From Burkholderia cepacia (GTDB lineage: Bacteria > Pseudomonadota > Gammaproteobacteria > Burkholderiales > Burkholderiaceae): a stretch of DNA of 64,000 nucleotides. The stretch is taken from the NCBI RefSeq assembly GCF_001039005.1, contig NZ_LDWR01000089.1, forward strand, positions 1-64,000, in the 5' to 3' direction. A model generated the notes under the pieces. The model was not told the origin of the DNA and did no database searches. It saw only the letters and a list, made by a program, of their open reading frames with translations. A program made the position numbers and the translations under genes. Of this stretch, positions 1 through 9,196 are shown piece after piece (within the stretch, counting starts at the first letter, position 1; each line of letters starts with the position of its first letter).

Positions 1-26
1 CGGGCGCGATGGACCTGGGAGAAATC

Positions 27-1157
27 ATGAAACGAAACGAGACGCCGGCCTCGATGCGCAGGCGCGCAAGATCGGCGCGAGGCTCGGGCCGCCTGGCGGT
101 TTGGCTGCTCACGCTGGCAGTGCTGATGCTCGGCCTTGGCACACGTACCGTGTTCGCCGCGAGCATAAGCTGCTCGGGAACAGCGCAGACGGTAACGCTG
201 GCGATGCCGGCCTCGGTGACGATCCCGCGCGATGCAGCGGTCGGCACCCTGCTAACCGGCTGGTTCAGTACCTCGAACGTTCCCAACTACTACACATGCA
301 CGGTGTCGGGTGTGGTGTCCTCGGGTATGGTCTTCGAACCGCAGTCGATGACCAGGGCCGGCATGACCGTGGCCGCGCAAAATGGTGGAACCTATACCGT
401 CTGGAATACCAATGTGCCTGGCGTCGGTATCGCGATCGGCGCGGCTACTTTCGCGAACCAATGCGGAAACCAGCCCTGGAGGGATCTCGGCGTTCCGCTT
501 TCGATATTCCCCAGCCCGTGGACGGGCTCCGCCTGCAACTCAAACGGCATCGTTACTTCGATCACCAACGGTGGCCAGGTCCAGGCGGCGCTGGTCAAGA
601 CCGGTCCGATCACGGCGGGCACCGTGACGGGCGGCGTGCTGGCCGTGGGGGCGTCTGCAACGAATACCGGCGGCTCCGTCTATACGGTCGCCGCGTCGCC
701 CCTCGTGTCGTTCTCGCTAACCCCGACCATCGTCAACGTGGCGGCGTGCACCACGCCGAACGTGACGGTCAACATGGGCTCGTATATGCAGTCGGCATTC
801 AAGGGCATCGGCTCGACCACCTCGCCGGCTATTCCGGTCACCGTGGCTGTCAATGCCTGCCCGTCGGGCCTGAATACGATCCAGTACCAGTTCATCCCGG
901 TCAACGCCGTGCTCGACAGCACCAACGGCGTGCTGGCGCTGTCGAGCGATTCGACGGCCAGCGGCATCGGCCTGCAACTGAAGGACAACAGCGGCAATGC
1001 GCTGAAATACAACACGCAGTACACGCTGACGGGCTACAGCAAATCGACAGGCGGCTCCTACACGATTCCGCTCAAGGCCACGTACTACCAGACGTCCGCC
1101 AGCGTGAAGGCCGGCAGCGCGAATGCGGTGCTGACCTTCACCATGACGTATCAGTAA
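27..1157 (+). CDS. Fimbrial tip/adhesin-type subunit
   Basis: A 376-residue secreted protein, probably an adhesin or minor subunit of a chaperone-usher pilus. The N-terminus has an Arg-rich stretch and then a hydrophobic signal segment ending near TVFAA. The middle (about 45-230) is a Cys-containing, Ser/Thr/Gly-rich region of unknown fold. The last 145 residues look like a type 1 pilin domain, with paired cysteines (AAC...NAC) and a C-terminus ending TFTMTYQ, typical of donor-strand pilins. The start at 27 has GGAGA five bases upstream; an ATG at 9 in the same frame has no such site. Usher and chaperone genes would be expected just left of the window. The pilin call is by pattern only. Confidence 0.72.
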   Translation: MKRNETPASMRRRARSARGSGRLAVWLLTLAVLMLGLGTRTVFAASISCSGTAQTVTLAMPASVTIPRDAAVGTLLTGWFSTSNVPNYYTCTVSGVVSSGMVFEPQSMTRAGMTVAAQNGGTYTVWNTNVPGVGIAIGAATFANQCGNQPWRDLGVPLSIFPSPWTGSACNSNGIVTSITNGGQVQAALVKTGPITAGTVTGGVLAVGASATNTGGSVYTVAASPLVSFSLTPTIVNVAACTTPNVTVNMGSYMQSAFKGIGSTTSPAIPVTVAVNACPSGLNTIQYQFIPVNAVLDSTNGVLALSSDSTASGIGLQLKDNSGNALKYNTQYTLTGYSKSTGGSYTIPLKATYYQTSASVKAGSANAVLTFTMTYQ

Positions 1158-1274
1158 GGCAGGCGCAGCGGATTTTGACGCATACGGAACTTGCCCCTGC
1201 ATGACCAGGCGCGTGGTCACGCTGCGGTTGGGGAGTTCGCTTGCGGGCGAGACTCGCGCGTGGCGAGCGGTAGT

Positions 1275-3104
1275 TCACTCCACCGTCACCGATTTGGCCA
1301 AATTCCTAGGCTTGTCAATATCCGTCCCCCTGGCCAACGCCGCGTGATACGCCAGCAACTGCATCGGCACCGTATGCAGAATCGGCGAAAGCGGCCCGTA
1401 GTACTCATTCAGCCGAATCACCTCGATCCCGTCACTCGGCACCAACCCGCAGTCCACATCCGCAAACACAAAAAGCCTTCCATTCCGCGCACTGACCTCA
1501 TGCATGTTCGACCTGAGCTTCTCGAGCAGCATGTCATTCGGCGCAACCGCAATCACCGGCATCTCGTTGCTGACGAGCGCAAGCGGCCCATGCTTCAGCT
1601 CCCCCGCCGGATAAGCCTCCGCGTGAATATAAGAGATCTCCTTCATCTTCAGCGCACCCTCGAGCGCGATCGGGTAATGCATCCCGCGCCCGAGAAACAG
1701 CATGTTGTCGCGCCTTGCGAGCAGTTCCGACCACGCCATGATCTGCGGCTCCAGCGCGAGCACCTTCGACATCGCATCGGGCAGATGCCGCAGCGCGCGC
1801 AGATGTTCCTTCTCCTCGTCGTCACTCAACCGCCCGCGCACCTGCGCAAGCGACAGCGTGAGCAGGAATAGCGCAACGAGCTGCGTCGTAAAAGCCTTCG
1901 TCGAAGCCACCCCGATCTCGATCCCCGCGCGCGTGACGAACTGCAGCGCACACTCACGCATCAACGCACTCGTCGCGACGTTGCAGATCGCGAGCGTATG
2001 CATCATCCCGCTCTGCTTCGCGACATGCACCGCGCCGAGCACATCGGCCGTCTCGCCGCTTTGCGACACCGCGACGACGAGCGTGCGCGGATTCGGCACG
2101 CTGTCGCGATAACGAAACTCGCTGGCAATTTCTACGCTGGCCGGCAGCTTCGCGATGCTCTCGATCCAGTACTTCGCGGTCAACGCGGCGTGATAGCTGC
2201 CGCCGCATGCGAGCAACAGCACCGAGTCGACATCGTTGAACACGCGCCACGCACCGTCGCCGAACAGCTCGGGCATGATCGACGCGACGTCGAGCAGCGT
2301 ATCGGCCACCGCCTGCGGTTGCTCGAAGATCTCCTTCTGCATGTAGTAGCGGTACGACCCGAGATCGGCCGCGCCGCTATGCGCGGCGACCCGCTGCACC
2401 GCGCGCTCGACGCGCTGGCCGGCCGCATCGACGATCCAGTAGCGATGCAGCTGGATATCGGCGACGTCGCCGTTCTCCAGATACGCGATGCGATCCGTGA
2501 TGCCCGACAGCGCAATCGCATCGGACGCGAGAAAATTCTCGCCTTCGCCGACGCCGACCACGAGCGGCATCCCGTCGCGCGCGCCGACGATCCGGTGCGG
2601 CTCGTCGCGGCACATCACCGCGATTGCGTAGCTGCCGCGCAATCGCGCGACGGCGCGGCGCACCGCGTCGAACAGGTCGCCGTCGTACAGGTGGTCGATC
2701 AGGTGCGCGATTGCCTCGCTGTCGGTCTGGCTCGCGAACACGTAGCCGTGCGCCTGCAGTTCCGCGCGCAACGGGTCGCAGTTCTCGATGATCCCGTTAT
2801 GCGACAGCGCGATGCGCGCGTTGGCATCGCTCGGCGAGAAGTGCGGATGTGCGTTGAGCGTGACGGGCGCGCCGTGCGTGGCCCAGCGCGTATGCGCGAT
2901 GCCGGTGTAGCCCGACAACGCATGATCGGCGATCTCGCGCTGCAGGTTCGCGACGCGATCGACGCTGCGGGCACGCGCCAGCGCACGGTCGCGATAGACC
3001 ACGACGCCGCACGAGTCGTAGCCGCGGTATTCGAGCCGCTTCAGGCCGTCGACAAGGTTCGGCAGGATGTCCCGCTGGGCGACCGCCCCGACAATTCCAC
3101 ACAT
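1275..3104 (-). CDS. glmS: Glutamine--fructose-6-phosphate aminotransferase
   Basis: 609 residues, the usual length for GlmS. It makes glucosamine-6-phosphate from fructose-6-phosphate and glutamine, the first step to UDP-GlcNAc for peptidoglycan and LPS. The protein starts MCGIVGA, so Cys2 is the glutaminase nucleophile after Met removal. The N-terminal class II amidotransferase half runs to about residue 240 (RLEYRGYDSCG and HTRWATHG motifs). Two SIS sugar-isomerase domains follow (CGGSYHA, SQSGETADV, GRGMHYPIALEGALK), and the C-terminus ends NLAKSVTVE. It is divergent from an Lrp/AsnC gene. Many Burkholderia carry two glmS copies, and linkage to a regulator suggests this may be the accessory one; that is inference. 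Confidence 0.95.
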   Translation of the reverse strand: MCGIVGAVAQRDILPNLVDGLKRLEYRGYDSCGVVVYRDRALARARSVDRVANLQREIADHALSGYTGIAHTRWATHGAPVTLNAHPHFSPSDANARIALSHNGIIENCDPLRAELQAHGYVFASQTDSEAIAHLIDHLYDGDLFDAVRRAVARLRGSYAIAVMCRDEPHRIVGARDGMPLVVGVGEGENFLASDAIALSGITDRIAYLENGDVADIQLHRYWIVDAAGQRVERAVQRVAAHSGAADLGSYRYYMQKEIFEQPQAVADTLLDVASIMPELFGDGAWRVFNDVDSVLLLACGGSYHAALTAKYWIESIAKLPASVEIASEFRYRDSVPNPRTLVVAVSQSGETADVLGAVHVAKQSGMMHTLAICNVATSALMRECALQFVTRAGIEIGVASTKAFTTQLVALFLLTLSLAQVRGRLSDDEEKEHLRALRHLPDAMSKVLALEPQIMAWSELLARRDNMLFLGRGMHYPIALEGALKMKEISYIHAEAYPAGELKHGPLALVSNEMPVIAVAPNDMLLEKLRSNMHEVSARNGRLFVFADVDCGLVPSDGIEVIRLNEYYGPLSPILHTVPMQLLAYHAALARGTDIDKPRNLAKSVTVE

Positions 3105-3162
3105 ATCGCGCTCCGTAAATGTCCTGTCTGGACCAGTGAGAGCGATGGTAGAGGCGGTCGAA

Positions 3163-3177
3163 TGGAATTAAATTTCA
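3163..3177. promoter_or_regulatory. AT-rich palindrome, candidate Lrp/AsnC site (glmS side)
   Basis: TGGAATTAAATTTCA is a 15-base inverted repeat with one mismatch, about 60 bases upstream of the glmS start. A perfect version lies at 3222-3236, centres 59 bases apart. The AT-rich sequence stands out in a GC-rich genome, and Lrp-type proteins commonly bind repeated AT-rich dyads. Confidence 0.5.
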
Positions 3178-3221
3178 AAATACAAGAAAAAATGAAACGA
3201 ACAGCAGATCGTCTATCATAT

Positions 3222-3236
3222 TGAAATTAAATTTCA
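3222..3236. promoter_or_regulatory. Perfect AT-rich palindrome, candidate Lrp/AsnC autoregulatory site
   Basis: TGAAATTAAATTTCA is a perfect 15-base palindrome ending 24 bases before the Lrp/AsnC start codon. With the 3163-3177 copy it spans the whole intergenic space shared with glmS, so one regulator could act on both genes. Confidence 0.5.
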
Positions 3237-3260
3237 CACCCTGACCGGAAGGAGCTGCCA

Positions 3261-3752
3261 ATGGCCGGCATCACCCTCGACGATCTCGACCTGCGCATCC
3301 TCGCGATCCTGCAGGACGACGCGTCGGTGTCGAACCTGCAACTGGCCGAGCGCGCACTGTCGTCGCCGCCCACTTGCATGCGTCGCGTGCGCCGGCTGAC
3401 CGAGGCCGGCGTGATCCGCCGGCAGGTCGCGGTGCTCGACCCGGTGGCGATCGGCACGGCCGTCACGGCGCTGATCGAGATCAGCCTCGACCGGCAGACA
3501 GCCGAAGACTACGACGCATTCGAAGCGTACGTGTGCGCGGAGCCGGCTGTCACGCAGTGTTATCGCGTGTCGCCGGGGCCCGATTTCGTCGTGGTGGCCG
3601 ATCTGGCCGATGTCGCCGAATACGACGAATTCGCGCGACGGCTGTTCACCGGCGCATCGAACGTCCGCAACGTGCGCACATTCTTCTCGACGCATCGCGC
3701 GAAGTTCGAAGCGAACGCGCGGGTCGCGCATGCGATGCGCAAGCGCACGTGA
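3261..3752 (+). CDS. Lrp/AsnC family transcriptional regulator
   Basis: 163 residues, the standard size for the family. An N-terminal winged helix-turn-helix (about 5-60, DLRILAILQDDASVSNLQLAERALSS..CMRRVRRLTEAGVIRRQ) precedes a RAM ligand-binding domain (about 70-150, with FDPGPDFVVVADLAD-like strands). Such proteins form dimers and octamers that bind amino acids. GGAAGGAG lies just upstream of the ATG. It is divergent from glmS with two shared palindromes, which suggests autoregulation and control of glmS. The ligand is unknown. Confidence 0.9.
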   Translation: MAGITLDDLDLRILAILQDDASVSNLQLAERALSSPPTCMRRVRRLTEAGVIRRQVAVLDPVAIGTAVTALIEISLDRQTAEDYDAFEAYVCAEPAVTQCYRVSPGPDFVVVADLADVAEYDEFARRLFTGASNVRNVRTFFSTHRAKFEANARVAHAMRKRT

Positions 3753-3771
3753 TCGCGTCGTTCGCTCGTCG

Positions 3772-4623
3772 TCACGCGGCGGACACGTCCACCAGTTGCA
3801 GCGGCTTGCCGTACCCGAAGCAATGCGCCGGTTCGGGAAACACGCGCTGCCGCACGTCGTGCGCGTACTGGCGGATCGCGTCGCGCGTCACCGCATTCGC
3901 ATCGGCGTAACGCTTCACGAAGCGCGGCGTGTACGCATCGAATGCACCGATCATGTCTTCGGTCACGAGCACTTGCCCGTCGCAGGCGGGCGATGCGCCG
4001 ATGCCGATCGTCGGGATCGTCAGCGTTTCGGTCAGGTGGCGTGCGAGCGCTTCGGCGGTGCCCTCGATGACGACGCTGAACGCGCCGGCCCGCTCGGCCG
4101 CGCACGCGGCGTCGAACACCTGCGCGGCCGAACGCGGGTCCATTCCCTGCGCGCGGAAGCCGCCTGTTGCATTGGCCTGCTGCGGCATGAGGCCGACATG
4201 CGCCATCACCGGGATGCCGCGATCGGTCAGGAAGCGGATCGTGTCGGCCATCTCGCTGCCGCCTTCGAGCTTCACGGCCTGCGCGCCGGTTTCCGCAAGC
4301 AGGCGCGCCGCGGAACGATAGGCCTGCGCAGGCGATTCCTGGTACGTCGAGAACGGCAGGTCGACGACGACGCACGCTTGCGCCGCGCCGCGTACGACGG
4401 CCGCACCGTGTGCAATCATCATGTCGAGCGTGACGCGCAGCGTATCGGGCATCCCGTACAGCACCATGCCGACGGAATCGCCGACGATGATCACGTCGGC
4501 CACGTCGTCGACCAGCTTCGCCATCGGCGCGGAATACGCGGTCAGCGACACGAGGCTGCCGATGCCTTTGGTCGAGCGGATCGCGGTGACGGTCTTGCGG
4601 GTGGTGCGGGTGTGAGCGCTCAT
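3772..4623 (-). CDS. panB: 3-methyl-2-oxobutanoate hydroxymethyltransferase
   Basis: 283 residues, normal for PanB. It transfers a hydroxymethyl group from methylene-THF to 2-oxoisovalerate to make ketopantoate, for pantothenate and CoA synthesis in the cytosol. Recognisable motifs are LTAYSAPMAKLVDD, VGDSVGMVLYG (metal-binding Asp), KLEGG, HVGLMPQ and IGIGASPACDGQVLV. The start at 4623 (MSAHTRTT) fits the family better than a 19-residue upstream extension. It converges on the Lrp/AsnC gene with a 19-base gap. panC is not adjacent, as usual for extra panB copies in Burkholderia. Confidence 0.93.
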   Translation of the reverse strand: MSAHTRTTRKTVTAIRSTKGIGSLVSLTAYSAPMAKLVDDVADVIIVGDSVGMVLYGMPDTLRVTLDMMIAHGAAVVRGAAQACVVVDLPFSTYQESPAQAYRSAARLLAETGAQAVKLEGGSEMADTIRFLTDRGIPVMAHVGLMPQQANATGGFRAQGMDPRSAAQVFDAACAAERAGAFSVVIEGTAEALARHLTETLTIPTIGIGASPACDGQVLVTEDMIGAFDAYTPRFVKRYADANAVTRDAIRQYAHDVRQRVFPEPAHCFGYGKPLQLVDVSAA

Positions 4624-4700
4624 GAGCGGAAGCCGTGTGAAAGAAGAGCCGTCACGGTAGCATCGCGCTCGTTCGTGCAATGACCTTCGGAGGACGTCTT

Positions 4701-5519
4701 ATGTTGCTGGCGGGACAATCGGTTGACCCTTACGCAGTGCCGCCGATGGCGCGCTTGCCGAGGCCGCTGTTCGTGCGTGCGTTCGAGATTCCCGGCAACG
4801 CGAGCGTCGACGCGCACAGTCATCCGTGGGCCCAGCTGATGTATGCGACGAGCGGCGTGCTCGAGGTGTCGACGCCGTCGGGCCGGCAGCTGCTGCCGCC
4901 GCACTATGCGATGTGGATTCCGCCGCACGTACCGCATGCGGTGTCGACGCGCGATTGCGTCGCGTTCCACAGCCTGTATCTCGACGAAGCGATCGCGCGC
5001 GACGACGCGAACGACGACTGCACGATTCTCTGCATGACGCCGCTGCTGCGCGAACTGGTGATCGCGACCGGCGAGTTGCCGGTGAACTACGACGAGACGG
5101 GGCCGGACGGCGCGCTGGTCTGCCTGATCGCCGACCGGATCGCGCGCATGCGCCCGGCGCCGCTGACGGTGCCGCTGCCGCGCGATCCGCGCCTGCTGAA
5201 AATCGCACGCGCGTTGCATGCGTATCCGGGCGATACGCGCAGCCTCGACGAATGGGGGCATCAGGTGGGCGCGACGCGGCGCACGTTGTCGCGGCTGTTC
5301 CGGCAGGACACGGGGCTGTCGTTCACCGAATGGCGGCAGGCCGTGCGGCTGCTCGCGTCGCTGCCGCTGCTCGATGCGGGCGAGCCGATCGGCGCGGTGG
5401 CCGCGCAACTGGGCTACGACTCGACGTCGTCGTTCATCGCGCTGTTCCAGGCGAAGTTCCGCATGACGCCCGGTGCGTATGCGAAGCGTGAAGCGCGCCG
5501 GCCTGTCTTGACTGCGTGA
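4701..5519 (+). CDS. AraC family regulator with N-terminal cupin
   Basis: 272 residues. The N-terminal half is an AraC-type cupin sensor (about 30-110, HSHPWAQLMYATSGVLEV, then P.HYAMWIPPHVPHAV). The C-terminal 100 residues hold two helix-turn-helix motifs (SLDEWGHQVGATRRTLSRLF, and IGAVAAQLGYDSTSSFIALF followed by KFRMTPGAYAK). GGAGG at 4689-4693 sits seven bases before ATG 4701; an in-frame ATG at 4680 lacks a site. It is divergent from panB and convergent with ogt. Ligand and targets cannot be read from the sequence. Confidence 0.88.
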   Translation: MLLAGQSVDPYAVPPMARLPRPLFVRAFEIPGNASVDAHSHPWAQLMYATSGVLEVSTPSGRQLLPPHYAMWIPPHVPHAVSTRDCVAFHSLYLDEAIARDDANDDCTILCMTPLLRELVIATGELPVNYDETGPDGALVCLIADRIARMRPAPLTVPLPRDPRLLKIARALHAYPGDTRSLDEWGHQVGATRRTLSRLFRQDTGLSFTEWRQAVRLLASLPLLDAGEPIGAVAAQLGYDSTSSFIALFQAKFRMTPGAYAKREARRPVLTA

Positions 5520-5547
5520 CGCGGCATCGCGCGCCGCTCACGGTCGT

Positions 5548-6081
5548 TCAGAACGCGAGCGCTGTCTGCACTGGATGAGCTGCGCCGCGCTGGAACCCGG
5601 CGCCTTCGAGCGACAGCAGCGCGCGCTTGCGGTCGATGCCGCCCGCATAGCCGGTCAGGCTGCCCGACGCGCCGACCACGCGATGGCACGGCACGATGAT
5701 CGATACCGGATTCCGGCCAACGGCACCGCCCACTGCGCGTGCACCGCTCATCGGCAACCCGACGCGTTCGGTGATGTCCCCGTACGTCACGAGTTCGCCG
5801 AACGGAATCGCGAGCAGTTCCTTCCACACGCGCCGCTGAAACGTCGTGCCGCGCAGGTGGATCGGCACCGAGAACGTTTCGCGCATGCCGGTGAAGTATT
5901 CCGCGATTTCTTCCGCGACCTTGCGCGCGATCGGCGACGACGCGTGCGCGTCTGCTTTATCCGCGATCGCAAGCGACGGGAAGTATTTCTGGCCGACGAA
6001 GTACAGGCCTGTCAGCGCATCGTCCTCGATGCGCACGGCGATGTCGCCCAGCGGGCTCGGAATCAGGTGAGCGGGAGTCAT
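5548..6081 (-). CDS. ogt: Methylated-DNA--protein-cysteine methyltransferase
   Basis: 177 residues. It repairs O6-methylguanine by moving the methyl group to its own cysteine, a suicide reaction. The active site is IIVPCHRVVG with acceptor Cys132, followed by GSLTGYAGG, and the helix-turn-helix RAVGGAVGRNP lies just before. The start codon overlaps the stop of the upstream Ada-AlkA gene (ATGA at 6081-6078), so the two are probably translationally coupled. Together they supply all three classical Ada-regulon activities: phosphotriester sensing, alkyl-base excision and O6-alkyl reversal. Confidence 0.95.
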   Translation of the reverse strand: MTPAHLIPSPLGDIAVRIEDDALTGLYFVGQKYFPSLAIADKADAHASSPIARKVAEEIAEYFTGMRETFSVPIHLRGTTFQRRVWKELLAIPFGELVTYGDITERVGLPMSGARAVGGAVGRNPVSIIVPCHRVVGASGSLTGYAGGIDRKRALLSLEGAGFQRGAAHPVQTALAF

Positions 6082-7547
6082 CGCGATATTTCTCCATGAA
6101 GGCGCCACACATGCAGTGCGGCATACGCGCGCCAGGGCGCCCAGCGCGCGGCATGCGGCGCAGATGATGGCACACGTGCGCGTTCGGTGCGGGCAGGCAG
6201 CAACCCATCGTCGGCCGGGAACGCATTCGGCCAGGCCATCGCACGCATCGCGACGTACTGCACCGCGCGCTCGTCGAAGCCGGGCAACGCGCGCAGCGCG
6301 GCGAGCGTCGCGTCGAGCGGCGCCATCGGTTCGAGCGCGAGTGTGCCGTCGGCGACCGCACGAGCGAGCGACACGATCGCCTGCGCCACTTCGCGTGCGA
6401 TGCCGAGTGCATCGAGGGCGGCCGGCGGCAACGCAGCCAGCATCGCTGCGGAAGGCAGCGCATGCGTGAGCCCCGGCGGCGCGCCGTCCACCGGGGTGCC
6501 GAAGCGTTCGGCGATGCGTGCCAGCACGGCACTCGCCTGCGCTGCCGCGAGCTGCTCGCCCGCGATCGCGCGGATCGCAATCTCGAGGCCGTCGAACGCG
6601 CCGGGTACACGCAGGCCGGGCGAGCCGCTCGCGAGTTCGCCGAGATGCGCGTCGATCACGTCGGGGCGGCTGTCGAGATCGAACAGCCGCCGCACGCGTG
6701 CGAGCACGGCCGGCACGACCGGCGTCAGCGCGGGCGACACGGTGACGGCCAGCGCGAACCGCTGCGGCACGTGCGCGACGGACAGCCAGCCCGTCACGCG
6801 GCCGGTGCCGCCGTCGCGGTTCGGATTCGGGTTCGGGTTCGGCAGTTCGACGACGCGCGCATAACGCTGCGCGTCGATCCGCTCGACGCCGTCGATCTGC
6901 CGCTGCGCGAGGAAGCGCATCAGGTCGGCCCACGCGAACGGCGGCCGGTACGGCAGCGGGAACGTCATGTCGCCCTCGGCGGAGGGGCCGGCCCCTTTAC
7001 GCAGCCGCAACGGATTGAGGCCGTAGCGCTGGCGGAACAGGTCGTTGAAGCGCCGCACGCTGCCGAACCCGGCCGTCGATGCGACGACGGCCACCGGCAA
7101 CGCGGTGTCGGTCAGCAGCCGCTTGGCCATCAGCAGCCGGTGCGTCTGCGCGAATTCGACCGGCGACACGCCGAACTGCGCGGCGAAGATCCGGCGCAGA
7201 TGGCGTTCGGTCACGCCGACCCGCTGCGCGAGCGCGTCGACGGAATGCAGGTTCAGGAAACCGTCCTCGATCAGCGTGGCGGCTGCGTCGGCGAGATTGC
7301 CGGACAGGTCGAGCAGCCCGTGACCGGGCGCGAGCTCGGGGCGGCACCGCATGCACGGCCGGAAGCCCGCTTTCTCGGCGGCCGCGGCGGTCGGGTAATA
7401 ACGACAGTTCCGCGCTTTCGGCGGCTTGACCGGGCAGACGGGGCGGCAATACACGCCGGTCGTCGACACGCCGACGAAGAACCAGCCGTCGAAACGGCGG
7501 TTCCGCGAAAGCAGGGCGTCATAGCAGGTGTCGGGATCGAGGCGCAT
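6078..7547 (-). CDS. Ada N-terminal domain / AraC / AlkA glycosylase fusion
   Basis: About 489 residues. The N-terminal Ada zinc domain has Cys34, Cys38, Cys65 and Cys68, the same 4/27/3 spacing as E. coli Ada; Cys34 is the expected methylphosphotriester acceptor. An AraC helix-turn-helix region follows (about 80-180, RVGVTERHLRRIF...GFGSVRRFNDLFRQRYGLNPLRLR). The C-terminal half is an AlkA-like 3-methyladenine glycosylase with AIRAIAGEQLAAAQA and LPGFDERAVQYVAMRAMAWPNAFPADD, giving the helix-hairpin-helix and catalytic Asp. It should sense alkylation, activate transcription and excise alkylated bases. A linker holds PNPNPNPN, from a short hexanucleotide repeat near 6826-6843. The ATG at 7565 is an alternative start; neither has a strong ribosome site. 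Confidence 0.9.
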   Translation of the reverse strand: MRLDPDTCYDALLSRNRRFDGWFFVGVSTTGVYCRPVCPVKPPKARNCRYYPTAAAAEKAGFRPCMRCRPELAPGHGLLDLSGNLADAAATLIEDGFLNLHSVDALAQRVGVTERHLRRIFAAQFGVSPVEFAQTHRLLMAKRLLTDTALPVAVVASTAGFGSVRRFNDLFRQRYGLNPLRLRKGAGPSAEGDMTFPLPYRPPFAWADLMRFLAQRQIDGVERIDAQRYARVVELPNPNPNPNRDGGTGRVTGWLSVAHVPQRFALAVTVSPALTPVVPAVLARVRRLFDLDSRPDVIDAHLGELASGSPGLRVPGAFDGLEIAIRAIAGEQLAAAQASAVLARIAERFGTPVDGAPPGLTHALPSAAMLAALPPAALDALGIAREVAQAIVSLARAVADGTLALEPMAPLDATLAALRALPGFDERAVQYVAMRAMAWPNAFPADDGLLPARTERARVPSSAPHAARWAPWRAYAALHVWRLHGEISR

Positions 7548-7753
7548 GAAACGACTGTAAACCATCCGCGCGACCGATTCTGGCTGGAATCGGACATGTG
7601 TATCGGCCGCCGCGCGCGCCGTCCGCGCGTTGGAAAATCCGGGAAAAACGGTTAATGCCGGGCTGCGAAACAGTCGTCTCTTTTGCCGCGACGAATTTGA
7701 GATGACTCATCGAAATCCCCGACTGACAGCGCACTGTCAGGCGCTCTATCCTT

Positions 7754-7769
7754 TGAAAAACGTTTTCCA
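7754..7769. promoter_or_regulatory. LacI-type operator upstream of the MFS transporter
   Basis: TGAAAAACGTTTTCCA is a near-palindrome centred on CG (one mismatched pair). The core AAAACGTTTTCC is identical to the perfect dyad at 11563-11576 upstream of uronate dehydrogenase. A CG-centred dyad of this size is typical for LacI/GalR repressors, and such a repressor is encoded between the two sites. Confidence 0.72.
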
Positions 7770-7885
7770 GATTGATTGGCGATCGGCCGTGCCGCGACAG
7801 CGTGCCCGCGGCCCGCCCCGGCGCCGGTCGCCGGTCAACGAACATCGTGCGGCGCGACGGGCGCGGCCGCGCATCGGAGACATTC

Positions 7886-9178
7886 ATGCAATCTGCCGTC
7901 GTCGGCACGGTCCGCGCCGTCGCCAGCCGCTACCGCTGGACCGTCTGTGCGCTGCTGTTTTTCGCGACCGTCATCAACTACATGGATCGGCAGATTCTCG
8001 GCCTGCTCGCGCCGATGCTCCAGCACGACATCGGCTGGAGCCAGGTGCAGTACGGCCGCATCGTGATGGCGTTTTCCGCGTTCTATGCGCTCGGGCTGCT
8101 CGGCTTCGGGCGCATCGTCGACTGGCTCGGCACGCGCATCTCGTACGCGCTGGCGATGCTGGTGTGGAGCATCGCCGCGATGCTGCACGCGGCGGTCGGC
8201 TCGGTGATGGGCTTCGCATTCGTGCGCGCGCTGCTCGGGATCGGCGAGGGCGGCAACTTCCCGGCCGCGATCAAGACGACGGCCGAGTGGTTCCCGCGCC
8301 GCGAACGCGCGCTCGCCACCGGCATCTTCAACTCGGGCGCGAACATCGGCGCGGTGTTCGCGCCGGCGATCATCCCGGCGATCGCGGTGGCCTACGGCTG
8401 GCGCGCGGCGTTCGTGATCATCGGTGCGATCGGCCTCGTATGGCTCGTGGTGTGGCTCGTGCTCTATCGCCAGGCCGACACGCGCGCGCTCGCCGCGGAA
8501 TACGACGAACCGCGCGACGAGGCCGAAGCGCTCGACGCGGCGAACGCGAACGCCGGCGCGCCGCGCTGGGGCGAACTGATTCGCAAGCGCGAGACGTGGG
8601 CGTTCCTGATCGGCAAGTTCCTGACCGATCCGGTGTGGTGGTTCTACCTGTTCTGGCTGCCGAAGTGGCTCAACGAGTCGCGCGGGATGGACATGCAGCA
8701 CATCGGCCTGCCGCTCGTCTGCATCTATGCGCTGACGACGGTCGGCAGCATCGGCGGCGGCTGGCTGTCGTCGATGCTGCTGCGCGCGGGCTGGAGCGTG
8801 AACGGCGCGCGCAAGACAGCGATGCTGATCTGCGCGTGCTGCGTGCTGCCGATCGCGTTCGTGTCGCAGGTGCAGAGCCTGTGGATCGCGGTGCTGATCG
8901 TCGGCCTCGCCGCCGCCGCGCACCAGGGCTGGTCGGCGAACCTGTTCACGACGGCATCCGACCTGTTCCCGCGCCGCGCGGTCGCGTCGGTGGTCGGCAT
9001 CGGCGGGATGGCCGGTTCGATCGGCGGCGTGCTGTTCTCGGAAGTGATCGGCCAGGTGCTGCAACGCACGGGCCACTACTGGGTGCTGTTCGCGATCGGC
9101 GCGTCGGCCTACCTGATCGCGTTGGCCGTGATGCATGTGCTCACGCCGAAGATGAAGCCCGCGAAACTCGACGCGTGA
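7886..9178 (+). CDS. MFS transporter, hexuronate/ACS type
   Basis: 430 residues with about 12 membrane helices. The N-terminal signature INYMDRQILGLLAPMLQHDIGW and the loop GRIVDWLGTRISY match the anion:cation symporter family (ExuT, GudP, DgoT). The likely role is uptake of glucuronate or galacturonate across the inner membrane. GGAGA lies at 7876-7880 before ATG 7886. A LacI operator sits 117 bases upstream, matching that of the uronate dehydrogenase gene, so both are probably induced together. The exact substrate is inferred from context. Confidence 0.88.
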   Translation: MQSAVVGTVRAVASRYRWTVCALLFFATVINYMDRQILGLLAPMLQHDIGWSQVQYGRIVMAFSAFYALGLLGFGRIVDWLGTRISYALAMLVWSIAAMLHAAVGSVMGFAFVRALLGIGEGGNFPAAIKTTAEWFPRRERALATGIFNSGANIGAVFAPAIIPAIAVAYGWRAAFVIIGAIGLVWLVVWLVLYRQADTRALAAEYDEPRDEAEALDAANANAGAPRWGELIRKRETWAFLIGKFLTDPVWWFYLFWLPKWLNESRGMDMQHIGLPLVCIYALTTVGSIGGGWLSSMLLRAGWSVNGARKTAMLICACCVLPIAFVSQVQSLWIAVLIVGLAAAAHQGWSANLFTTASDLFPRRAVASVVGIGGMAGSIGGVLFSEVIGQVLQRTGHYWVLFAIGASAYLIALAVMHVLTPKMKPAKLDA

Positions 9179-9196
9179 TGGTGCGCCGTACAAGCG

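Noticed and set aside
6826..6843. Hexanucleotide repeat encoding PNPNPNPN in the Ada-AlkA linker
   Set aside because: Multiples of six keep the frame, so it cannot switch the gene; at best a length-variable linker.
7835..9193. Long open frame opposite the MFS transporter
   Set aside because: Antisense shadow: Arg/His/Asp-rich low-complexity protein with no motif.
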